A stretch of DNA of 64,000 nucleotides from Bradyrhizobium sp. B124 (GTDB lineage: Bacteria; Pseudomonadota; Alphaproteobacteria; Rhizobiales; Xanthobacteraceae): assembly GCF_038967635.1 (NCBI RefSeq), contig NZ_CP152413.1, forward strand, positions 1,116,001 to 1,180,000. The letters run 5' to 3'. The notes beneath the pieces are model-generated. The model had not been told where the DNA came from. It made no database searches and saw only the letters and a list, made by a program, of their open reading frames with translations. Both the position numbers and the translations under genes were made by a program. Within the stretch, counting starts at the first letter, position 1; every line of letters begins with the position of its first letter. This document shows, piece after piece, positions 17,741 through 25,594 of this stretch.

Positions 17741-18022
17741 CTTTCCACGCCGGCTGCGTTAGACGACATTAACCACGACCGACCGGCCAAGTCGCCGCGT
17801 TGCGACTAACGTCGCACGCGTTGCGCGCGCACGATCTCCGGGATTCTGCGGAGATGCGACGGCGCCGATAACTCGCCGTTCACCATCCCCACCAATCCCT
17901 TAATTGTCCGGACCTTCCATCAAGTTCCCTTATACTTTTGCGGCCGTACTGATGCTCCCGGGAAGGGCTGTCAGTGCCGCAAGGACGTGACTGCCCTGCG
18001 TTAAGGGCATTCAGACAATCGC

Positions 18023-18826
18023 ATGAAGACGGCACGCATCGTGGTCCTCGGCATCGCCGGCGTCGCAGGCCTCGCGGCCATGTATCTCGCGAGCGTTGGC
18101 GATCGCAAACCGGCGCCGGTCGCGCCGCCAGTGGTACAGCTGCCGACCGTCGAGGTGCTGGTGGCGAAGGCCGACATCGGGCTCGGTCAGTCGGTCAAGC
18201 CCGAAGACGTGCAATGGCAGCGCTGGCCGGCCGAAACCGCGAGCAGCGCGTTCATCCGTCACGACACCAATGCCGACGCCATGAACGACGTCATCGGCTC
18301 GATCGCACGCGCTCCCTTTATCGTCGGCGAGCCGATCCGCGAGCAGAAACTGGTCAAAGCCAATGGCAGCGGCTTCATGGCCGCGATCCTGCCCTCCGGC
18401 ATGCGCGCGATCTCCACGGAAATCTCGCCCGAGACCGGCGCCGGCGGCTTCATCCTGCCGAACGACCGCGTCGACGTGATCCTGTCGCGACGCGACAAGA
18501 ATCCCGACCAGCAACAGGGCAGCCGCGACATCATCACCACCGAAATCCTGCTGTCCAACGTCCGCGTGCTGGCGATCGACCAGGCGCCGAAAGAGAAGGA
18601 CGGCAACAACTCCCTGATCGGCAAGACCGTGACGCTCGAGCTCAAGCCCGAACAGGCCGAGACGCTCGCGCGGGCACGGCAGAGCGGCACGCTGGCGCTG
18701 GCGCTGCGCAGCATCGCCGACGTCAACGAGAAGACCGACGAGACCAGAGATCAGGCCCCGAAGCGGGGCGAGAGCATTCGGGTGGTGCGTTTCGGCATCC
18801 CGAGCTCTCAGACGACACAGAAGTGA
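18023..18826 (+). CDS. cpaB: Flp pilus assembly protein CpaB
   Basis: The 267-residue periplasmic protein has an N-terminal membrane anchor (about residues 6-25). It is followed by a SAF domain (VEVLVAKADIGLGQSVKPEDVQWQRWP) and the CpaB/RcpC core with GSIARAPFIVGEPIREQKLV, GMRAISTEISPETGAGGFILPNDRVDV and ITTEILLSNVRVLAIDQ. It helps assemble the secretin pore of tight-adherence (Tad) pili. It is the first gene of cpaBCDE; a TATACT -10-like hexamer lies at 17931-17936 in the 282-bp upstream gap, but no matching -35 is clear. The next gene begins 13 bp downstream. Confidence 0.93.
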   Translation: MKTARIVVLGIAGVAGLAAMYLASVGDRKPAPVAPPVVQLPTVEVLVAKADIGLGQSVKPEDVQWQRWPAETASSAFIRHDTNADAMNDVIGSIARAPFIVGEPIREQKLVKANGSGFMAAILPSGMRAISTEISPETGAGGFILPNDRVDVILSRRDKNPDQQQGSRDIITTEILLSNVRVLAIDQAPKEKDGNNSLIGKTVTLELKPEQAETLARARQSGTLALALRSIADVNEKTDETRDQAPKRGESIRVVRFGIPSSQTTQK

Positions 18827-18839
18827 TGGGGGCTTCGAT

Positions 18840-20306
18840 ATGACAATTGCAGCAAAACAACTGGCGAGGCGGACCACGCTGGTCCGCTCGCTGTCAGTCT
18901 CGGCGGTCACCGCCCTGATGCTGATCCCTGCCCTCGCCAGCGCGACCGATCCCGACAAGAACGCGGACGTCGCGGTGACGAGCAGCATCGCCGCCAAGAC
19001 GCGCTTCGTCTCGCTCGGCGTCGGCAAGTCGGTGGTGGTCGACCTGCCCCGCGAAGCCAAGGACGTCCTGGTCGCCGATCCCAAGATCGCCAACGCCGTG
19101 ATCCGCTCGGCGCAGCGCGCCTATATCATCGGCGCCGCGGTCGGCCAGACCAACGTGGTGTTCTTCGACGCCGACGGCAACCAGGTCGCGTCCTACGATA
19201 TCGCGATCAAGCGCGACCTCAACGGCATGCGTGCCGCGCTGAAGCAGATGCTGCCGGGCGTCCAGATCGAGGGCGTCGGTGAGAGCGTGGTGCTGACCGG
19301 TACCGTGGCAAGCCCGGTCGAGGCGCAGCAGGCCGGCGACATCGCAGCCAAGCTGGTCGGCGGCGCCGACAAGGTCGTCAACTCCATCGTGGTGCGCGGC
19401 CGCGACCAGGTGATGCTGAAGGTCACCGTCGCCGAAGTGCGCCGCGACGTCGTCAAGCAGCTCGGCGTCGATCTCAGTGCCAACATGAACTACGGTACCG
19501 CTGCGGTCGTCTTCAACAACGCCAACGCCTTCACCGCCAACAACGGACCGCTCGCCAACAACGTGCTGACCGGCGCGGCCCTGAACAAGCTCGGCGTGCC
19601 GACCGTCACCGCGACGCTGCGCGCGATGGAAAGCGCGGGCGTGGTGAAGACGCTGGCCGAGCCCAACCTCACGGCGATCTCCGGCGAGTCCGCGACCTTC
19701 GTGTCAGGCGGCGAGTTTCCGATTCCGACCGGCGTCACCTGTCAGACCTCGTCGACGGGCACGATCGGGAATTGCGTCCAGACCGTCAGCTTCAAGAAGT
19801 TCGGCATCTCGCTCAACTTCACCCCGGTGGTGCTGTCCGAGGGGCGCATCAGCCTGAAGGTGATGACCGAGGTTTCCGAAGTCTCGATGGACAACGCGTT
19901 GACCGGCGGCCAGGGCGGCACGACCATTCCCTCGATCAAGACCCGCCGCGCCGACACCACGCTGGAAGTGCCCTCCGGCGGCTCGATCGCGATGGCCGGA
20001 TTGATCCAGGAGCAGACCAAGCAGGCCATCAACGGAATGCCCGGTGTCGATCAGATCCCGGTCCTCGGACAACTGTTCAGGAGCCAGGACTTCGTCAACA
20101 ACGAGACCGAGCTCATGGTCATCGTGACGCCCTACGTGGTGCGCGCGGTTGCGCAGAAGGAATTGTCCCGTCCCGATGACGGGTTCGCCCCGGCCTCCGA
20201 CGCGCAGTCGGCGCTGCTGGCGCGCGTCAATCGCATCTACGGCGTTGCCGCCCGTGCCGAGCCGATCGGCGCCACGCCGGTCAATTTCGGCTTCATCATC
20301 GACTGA
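18840..20306 (+). CDS. cpaC: Flp pilus secretin CpaC (type II/III secretion-type)
   Basis: The 488-residue protein forms the outer-membrane pore for Tad pili. A signal peptide is seen at residues 1-35 (ending near ALASA). The N-terminal pilus-secretin domain includes SLGVGKSVVVDLPREAKDVLVADPKIANAV, followed by a BON domain (VEAQQAGDIAAKLVGGADKVVNSI). The secretin core has GEFPIPTGV, the VSFKKFGISLNFTPVVLSEGRISLKV segment and the closing QIPVLGQLFRSQDFVNNETELMVIVTPYVV. Order and length match CpaC/RcpA. It sits between cpaB and cpaD. Confidence 0.94.
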   Translation: MTIAAKQLARRTTLVRSLSVSAVTALMLIPALASATDPDKNADVAVTSSIAAKTRFVSLGVGKSVVVDLPREAKDVLVADPKIANAVIRSAQRAYIIGAAVGQTNVVFFDADGNQVASYDIAIKRDLNGMRAALKQMLPGVQIEGVGESVVLTGTVASPVEAQQAGDIAAKLVGGADKVVNSIVVRGRDQVMLKVTVAEVRRDVVKQLGVDLSANMNYGTAAVVFNNANAFTANNGPLANNVLTGAALNKLGVPTVTATLRAMESAGVVKTLAEPNLTAISGESATFVSGGEFPIPTGVTCQTSSTGTIGNCVQTVSFKKFGISLNFTPVVLSEGRISLKVMTEVSEVSMDNALTGGQGGTTIPSIKTRRADTTLEVPSGGSIAMAGLIQEQTKQAINGMPGVDQIPVLGQLFRSQDFVNNETELMVIVTPYVVRAVAQKELSRPDDGFAPASDAQSALLARVNRIYGVAARAEPIGATPVNFGFIID

Positions 20307-20330
20307 GGCGCTGAAGGGTTGGGGGATGCC

Positions 20331-21074
20331 ATGATGACACGCAACACACGAGCCGGCCATGCGAGGACGCTGTCGCTGTCCGGCGCCCTCGTCGCCACCG
20401 CGATCGCGCTCGGCGGCTGCAATCTGACCGGCGACAATATTGCGACCGGCACAGTGCCCGACGACTATCGGCAACGGCATCCGATCGCCGTCACCGAGGG
20501 CGAGCAGTCGATCGTCGTGTTCGTGGGCCGCGCCCGCGGCAATCTCACCGAAACGCAACGCGACGACGTCATGGGGATGGCCCGCACCTGGCGCCGCGAC
20601 GGCACCGGCGCGATCGCGATCGACGTGCCGGCCGACACCTCGAATGCGCGCTCTGCGCAGGCGGTGTATCAGGAGATCCGCGGCGTGCTGGCGTCGATGG
20701 GCGTGCCCGCCCACGCCATCGTCAGGCGTTCCTATCGCGTCGACGATCCGCGCGCGCTGCCGACAATTCGCCTCAGCTATTCGAAGATGGCCGCGGTCGC
20801 CGGCCCCTGCGGCTTGTGGCCGAGCGACCTGGGTCCCTCGATCTACAATCCCAGCTACAACGAGAACAAGCAGTGGGACAATTTCGGCTGCGCCACGCAG
20901 CACAATTTGGCTGCGATGGTCGCCAATCCGTCCGACCTCGTGCAGCCGCGGACCGAAACCGCATCCTACACGCCGCGCCGGTCGGTCGCGTTCCAGAAAT
21001 ACAGCAAGGGTGAGTCCACCGCGACCACCTACCCTGAAGCCGATAGAGCCAAGCTGAGCGACGCCGGGAAATGA
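20331..21074 (+). CDS. cpaD: Flp pilus assembly lipoprotein CpaD
   Basis: This CpaD family protein of about 247 residues has a lipobox AIALGGC near residue 27, then VPDDYRQRHPIAVTEGEQSIVVFVGRARG, a beta-rich central part and the typical C-terminal CGLWPSDLGPSIYNPSYNENKQWDNFGCATQHNLAAMVANPSDLVQPR. The CpaD motif with FGCATQxNLAAMVANPxDL is very clear. Two ATG codons in a row (20331, 20334) follow a GGGGG ribosome site; a TTG at 20319 is less likely. The stop overlaps cpaE (ATGA). CpaD is needed for secretin stability or localisation. Confidence 0.92.
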   Translation: MMTRNTRAGHARTLSLSGALVATAIALGGCNLTGDNIATGTVPDDYRQRHPIAVTEGEQSIVVFVGRARGNLTETQRDDVMGMARTWRRDGTGAIAIDVPADTSNARSAQAVYQEIRGVLASMGVPAHAIVRRSYRVDDPRALPTIRLSYSKMAAVAGPCGLWPSDLGPSIYNPSYNENKQWDNFGCATQHNLAAMVANPSDLVQPRTETASYTPRRSVAFQKYSKGESTATTYPEADRAKLSDAGK

Positions 21075-22339
21075 CCGAACAACAAGACGAGCCGCAGCAC
21101 GTCAACGACCACATCGCGCCGGCGCCACGGATTTCCGTGCAGGCCTTCTGCGCCAGCGTCGCGACCGCCACGACGGCGCGCGCCGCCGCCGAAGACCGCC
21201 GGCTCGCCAAGGCCCACCTCTCCGTCCATATGGGCGGCATCGCCGCCGCCATCGACGCCTATCACAAGGCGCCGACGCCCAACGTCATCATGCTGGAGAC
21301 CGAGCCGGACATCGATTTGCTCGCCGGTCTCGACGAACTCGCCACGGTCTGCGATCCCGGCACCCGCGTCGTCGTGCTCGGCATGCCCGGCGAGACTGCA
21401 CCGTATCGCGAATTGGTCCGGCGCGGCGTCAACGACTACGTCATCGGGCCGGTTAAGGTGCTCGACGTCGTGCGCTCGATCTGCGGCCTGTTCTCGTCCT
21501 CGGAAGCAGTCTCTGTGGGCCGCCTGATCGCGGTCGCGGGCGCCAAAGGCGGCGTCGGCGCCTCGACCATCGCTCACAATGTCGCCTGGACCATCGCGCG
21601 CGACCTCGGGCTGGATTCGGTCGTGGTCGATCTCGACCTCGCCTTCGGCACCGCCGGCCTCGACTACAACCAGGATCCGACACAGGGTATCGCCAACGCC
21701 GTGTTCGCGCCCGAGCGCCCGGACAGTGCCTTCATGGAGCGCCTGCTGGCAAAATGCGGCGATCACCTGAGCCTGCTGGCGGCACCGGCCACGCTCGACC
21801 AGGTCTACGATTTCGGCGCCGAAGCATTCGATGCCATCTTCGATACGATGCGCATGACCACGTCCTGCATCGTGCTCGACGTTCCCCATCAATGGACCGC
21901 CTGGACCAAACGCGTGCTGGTAGGCGCCGACGATATCCTGATCGTCGCCGAGCCCGACCTCGCCAACATGCGCAACACCAAGAACATGATGAACCTGTTG
22001 CGGACCGCGCGTCCGAACGACCGCCCGCCGCTCTACTGCCTGAACCAGGTCGGCATGTCGAAGCGCCCCGAGATCGAGGTCAAGGACTTCGCCAAGACGA
22101 TCGAGAGCCAGCCGATCGCGACCATCCCGTTCGATTGCAGGTTGTTCGGTGAGGCCGCCAACAACGGTCAGATGATCGCGGAAGTCTCCGCGCGTCACCG
22201 CACCACCAAGACCTTCCTGCAGATCGCGCAACGCCTGACCGGCCGCCCCGATCTCGCCGAGACGCGCGAGTCGTTCCTGTCGCCGATCCTCAGGAAGCTG
22301 CAGTCGCGTCGAAGCTATGGACGCCGCGCCGCCGGCTAG
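21071..22339 (+). CDS. cpaE: Flp pilus assembly ATPase CpaE (MinD/ParA-like)
   Basis: The 422-residue protein has a receiver-like N-terminal half (about residues 35-140, with DIDLLAGLDELATVCDPGTRVVVLG and NDYVIGPVKVLDVVRSI). A MinD-like ATPase domain follows, with the deviant Walker A GAKGGVGAST (about residues 157-166), the VVDLDLAFGTAGLDYNQDP switch region and CIVLDVPHQWT. CpaE positions the pilus machine at the cell pole in Caulobacter. It is the last gene of this cpa run. The expected next gene, cpaF, is absent: the following gene is on the opposite strand. Confidence 0.92.
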   Translation: MTEQQDEPQHVNDHIAPAPRISVQAFCASVATATTARAAAEDRRLAKAHLSVHMGGIAAAIDAYHKAPTPNVIMLETEPDIDLLAGLDELATVCDPGTRVVVLGMPGETAPYRELVRRGVNDYVIGPVKVLDVVRSICGLFSSSEAVSVGRLIAVAGAKGGVGASTIAHNVAWTIARDLGLDSVVVDLDLAFGTAGLDYNQDPTQGIANAVFAPERPDSAFMERLLAKCGDHLSLLAAPATLDQVYDFGAEAFDAIFDTMRMTTSCIVLDVPHQWTAWTKRVLVGADDILIVAEPDLANMRNTKNMMNLLRTARPNDRPPLYCLNQVGMSKRPEIEVKDFAKTIESQPIATIPFDCRLFGEAANNGQMIAEVSARHRTTKTFLQIAQRLTGRPDLAETRESFLSPILRKLQSRRSYGRRAAG

Positions 22340-22366
22340 TCTTCCAGGCGTTCGCGTGAGAGCGCT

Positions 22367-23191
22367 CTAGTCGCGGCGGCTGGCCGCGACCGGGATCTTG
22401 TCCGTATCGCTGCGGCTCGCATCCCTGCGCGTCAACAGCCGCTTCAGCGCGGCGACATTGGCCGATCCCTGATCGGGCGGCAGATCGGCCTTCATGATGG
22501 TCTCTGCCTCGGCCTGGCGGCCCTGCAGGCCGACCACGACGGCGAGATTGGTGCGCACCCGCATGTCGTCGGGTGCGCGATCCCGGGCCCGGCGCAGCGT
22601 TTCCTCGGCCTTCGGCAGGTCTTTCGACAGCAGATAGGACAGGCCGAGGTTAGAGAGCACCGATGGATCGTCGGGCACGATCTTCAGGGCGCTCGCGTAA
22701 TATTGGCGGGCCTCGTCGTGGCGCTCGAGCTGATCGAGCACGGCGCCCTGCGCCGACAGGATGCGCCAGTCCGGGTCCTCCGGGGTGTGGGCGCGCCCGA
22801 GTACGTCGAATGCCTGCTGGAAATTGCCGTTGTCGGCGAGCGCCCGTCCGTAGCCTGCGAGCAGCGCCTTGTTGCTGGGCTGCGCCAGCACCGCCTGCTC
22901 CATGACCGCGACCGCCTGCGCCCGCTGGCCGGTGGCGCGCAGCGCCCGGGCGTATTTCAGCGCGGAGTCAGTGTCCTTGGGGTTGGCGCGGACGCGCTCG
23001 TGATAGGTCGCGATGTCGCGCCGCGGGTCGGCTGGGGCCGGCGTGGACTCCGCCGTATCGCCCAATGACCCAGTGATGTCGGACGGACCGGAGGTCTGAC
23101 AGGCGGACAGCCCGATCAGCAGGATCGCAGCCGATACCGAGCCGGCGAGACGGTGCAGACGGCCTGAAGGTCGGGATAGTTTGTCAGACAT
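22367..23191 (-). CDS. TadD-like tetratricopeptide-repeat lipoprotein
   Basis: This protein of about 274 residues begins with a signal peptide ending in the lipobox IGLSAC (about residue 31). It then has five to six TPR units (for example DTDSALKYARALRATGQRAQAVAVMEQAV, SVLSNLGLSYLLSKDLPKAEETLRRARD and MRVRTNLAVVVGLQGRQAEAETIM). TadD-type TPR lipoproteins serve Tad pilus biogenesis, and the gene lies directly against cpaE, tail to tail with a 27-bp gap. The ATG at 23191 is given; a GTG at 23230 has a better ribosome site (AGGG 7 nt upstream) and would add 13 residues to the n-region. Confidence 0.85.
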   Translation of the reverse strand: MSDKLSRPSGRLHRLAGSVSAAILLIGLSACQTSGPSDITGSLGDTAESTPAPADPRRDIATYHERVRANPKDTDSALKYARALRATGQRAQAVAVMEQAVLAQPSNKALLAGYGRALADNGNFQQAFDVLGRAHTPEDPDWRILSAQGAVLDQLERHDEARQYYASALKIVPDDPSVLSNLGLSYLLSKDLPKAEETLRRARDRAPDDMRVRTNLAVVVGLQGRQAEAETIMKADLPPDQGSANVAALKRLLTRRDASRSDTDKIPVAASRRD

Positions 23192-23330
23192 CAAGGAGAC
23201 TCGGAACAGCGAAGGTTCCGGGATGCTCACAGCTTAACCCTAAGGTCCGGTTAAGGATGCCATCATCTCGCCGTCATCCGGCCCAGAAGCGGTGCCGGAC
23301 GCGGCGCGAACCGCCAGCCTGCCGGCTGGA

Positions 23331-23588
23331 TCAGTCGACAAATTGGGCGCCGAATTCGTGCCCGATCCGCCAGGCCAGGCGGCACTGACGCGGACTGCCG
23401 CTCGACAGGATGATGGTGAATTCCGGCGGAATCTCCAGATATTCAGCGATCACCTTGACGCCGCCGGCCGAGATATCGGTGATCATGCAGTCGCGCGGCA
23501 GCGACCCTGTGCCCAACTGAATTTTGGCGACGCTCCGGCACTCACGGCGTTCGCTCTTGCGGCGATTGACAAACATCCTGATCCCCAA
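23331..23588 (-). CDS. PilZ domain protein (cyclic-di-GMP effector type)
   Basis: The 85-residue single-domain protein has the PilZ binding signatures: an N-terminal RRKSERR (RxxxR type) at about residues 9-15 and DISAGGVKV (D/NxSxxG) at about residues 39-47, followed by beta strands and the closing WRIGHEFGAQFVD. A second start (ATG at 23576) would remove four residues. PilZ proteins bind cyclic-di-GMP and often control motility or pili, which fits its position next to the cpa genes, although co-regulation is not shown. Confidence 0.82.
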   Translation of the reverse strand: MGIRMFVNRRKSERRECRSVAKIQLGTGSLPRDCMITDISAGGVKVIAEYLEIPPEFTIILSSGSPRQCRLAWRIGHEFGAQFVD

Positions 23589-23892
23589 GCCCTTTTCTGG
23601 ATAGCTTCTCGGCTGGACAGCTACTCGTTCCCACGGTCATAACGGGGAAAGATTGGAAACTGCCTAGCGGAACCAATCGCAATTGAGCGGTCATGTTCGA
23701 GATTCGTTTACCGGGCCTCACCGTTGAACCATGAGGCCGGCTCCAGTGACCTCAGTGCCTCAATTGGCGGCCGCGGTCGTTACAGGCCTTTCCGACAAGC
23801 CGGGTCCAACGGGAACAAAAAGGGGTTGATCCCAGGTCATTTGACTATAGCGTGACCCCTTCGACTCGAATTTGCCGGGATATCCAGGAAGT
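23589..23892. other. Intergenic region between the PilZ gene and the Na/Pi cotransporter gene
   Basis: The 304 bp between divergent genes hold no credible ORF. A small hairpin with arms GGCCTCA and TGAGGCC lies at about 23716-23740, without a T-run. No promoter was assigned. Confidence 0.45.
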
Positions 23893-25575
23893 ATGGGAAG
23901 TCTTGTTCTGCTTGATCTGATGGGGGGCGTCGCGCTCTTGCTGTGGGGCCTGCATATGGTCCACAGCGGGATTCTGCGGGCTTTCGGGCCCGATTTGCGG
24001 CTGTTGCTGGCCCGGGCGCTGAACAACCGCTTCACCGCCCTTGGCGCCGGCCTTGGCCTGACTGCCCTGCTCCAGAGCTCGACCGCGACCGCCCTGATCA
24101 CCAGTTCCTTCGCCGCCGAGGAGATCGTCAGCCTGGTGCCGGCGCTTGCGATCATGCTCGGCGCCAATATCGGCACCACGCTAATCGTGCAGGTGCTGTC
24201 GTTCAACGTCGCCGCCGTGGCGCCGGTGCTGTTCATCGTCGGCCTGGTCGCATTCCGCAGCGGGCCGCGCTCCCGGATCAAGGATCTCGGCCGCGTCTCG
24301 ATCGGTCTCGGCTTGATGCTGCTCGCGCTGCATATCCTGCTCGATACGATGGCGCCGGCCGAGAATGCCCCGGGCGTGCGCGTGTTCCTGAACGCGATCA
24401 CCGGCGATCCCGTGCTCTGCATCCTGATCGGCGCGGTCGTGACCTGGCTGGTCCATTCCAGCGTCGCCAGCGTGCTGCTGGTGATGTCGCTGGCCTATTC
24501 ACAGTTCATCTCGCCCTATGCCGCGTTCGCGCTCGTGCTCGGCGCCAACCTCGGCAGCGCCATCAATCCGTTGATGGAGGGGGCGCGGCGCGACAATCCG
24601 GCGAGCTACCGGCTGCCGGTCGGCAACCTCGTCAACCGCGTCATCGGTATCCTTCTGGTGGCGCCGTTCCTGCGTCCGATCACCGAGCATATCTACGCCT
24701 GGCAGCCGGATCTCGCCAAGGCGACCGCGCTGTTCCACATTGCTTTCAACGTTGCGACCGCGCTGCTGTTCATCGGCGTGCTCGACCACTCGGCGCGTCT
24801 GCTCGAGCGGCTGTTGCCCAAGCGGGCGCAGGAGACCGATCCGTCACGGCCGCGCTATCTCGACGAGAGCGCGCTGGAGACGCCCTCGCTCGCGCTGGCC
24901 GATGCCGCGCGCGAGGTGCTGCATATGGGCGACCACACCGAGGCCATGTTGCGCAAAGTGATGACGGCGATGCTGACCAACGATCGCGCAATGGTCGACC
25001 AGGTGTCGAAGATGGACAACACCGTCGACCGGCTGAACGAGGCGATCAAGCTTTACGTCACGAAGCTCACTCGGGGCAGCCTGGACGAGCGCGAGGGTCA
25101 GCGCGCCATGGAGATCGTCGCGTTCGCAATCAATCTCGAGCATATCGGCGACATCATCGACAAGAATCTGAGCGAGCTCGCGACCAAGAAGATCAAGCAT
25201 CGCCTGCAATTCTCGGCCGAAGGCGCCGAGGAATTGTCGGCGTTCCACAAGCGCACGATCGACTCGCTGCGGCTCGCGTTCGGCGTCTTCATGTCGGGCG
25301 ACGCCGCCGAGGCGCGCAAGCTGCTCACCGAGAAGGCGGCGCTGCGCGCGGCCGAGCTCGCCGCGGTCGAGCGCCATCTCGAGCGCCTGCGCGAAGGCCG
25401 GCCCGAGACCATCGAGACCACCTCGCTGCATCTCGACGTGCTGCGCGACCTTCGCCGCATCCATTCGCACATCTGCTCGGTCGCCTATCCCGTGCTCGAC
25501 GCCACCGGCGAGACTGCCGCCGATCGCGAGAATGCGGTCGAGGCGGCCGAACTGCCGGCGCCCGGGCGCCCTTGA
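23893..25575 (+). CDS. Na/Pi cotransporter family protein with C-terminal PhoU domain
   Basis: This 560-residue protein has an N-terminal half carrying two NptA/NptB-type repeats with the QSS motif: LLQSSTATALITSSF (about residues 62-76) and WLVHSSVASVLLVMSLA, the second copy with His in place of Gln. About eight membrane helices are predicted. The C-terminal third (about residues 335-540) is a helical PhoU-like domain: VLHMGDHTEAMLRKVMTAML, AMEIVAFAINLEHIGDIIDKNL and LDVLRDLRRIHSHICSVAYPVL. Such proteins import phosphate with sodium or use PhoU to gate it. The start at 23893 is preferred to an in-frame TTG at 23872. No pst or pho genes are adjacent. Confidence 0.9.
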   Translation: MGSLVLLDLMGGVALLLWGLHMVHSGILRAFGPDLRLLLARALNNRFTALGAGLGLTALLQSSTATALITSSFAAEEIVSLVPALAIMLGANIGTTLIVQVLSFNVAAVAPVLFIVGLVAFRSGPRSRIKDLGRVSIGLGLMLLALHILLDTMAPAENAPGVRVFLNAITGDPVLCILIGAVVTWLVHSSVASVLLVMSLAYSQFISPYAAFALVLGANLGSAINPLMEGARRDNPASYRLPVGNLVNRVIGILLVAPFLRPITEHIYAWQPDLAKATALFHIAFNVATALLFIGVLDHSARLLERLLPKRAQETDPSRPRYLDESALETPSLALADAAREVLHMGDHTEAMLRKVMTAMLTNDRAMVDQVSKMDNTVDRLNEAIKLYVTKLTRGSLDEREGQRAMEIVAFAINLEHIGDIIDKNLSELATKKIKHRLQFSAEGAEELSAFHKRTIDSLRLAFGVFMSGDAAEARKLLTEKAALRAAELAAVERHLERLREGRPETIETTSLHLDVLRDLRRIHSHICSVAYPVLDATGETAADRENAVEAAELPAPGRP

Positions 25576-25594
25576 TCCGACGTGCCTTCAAAGG

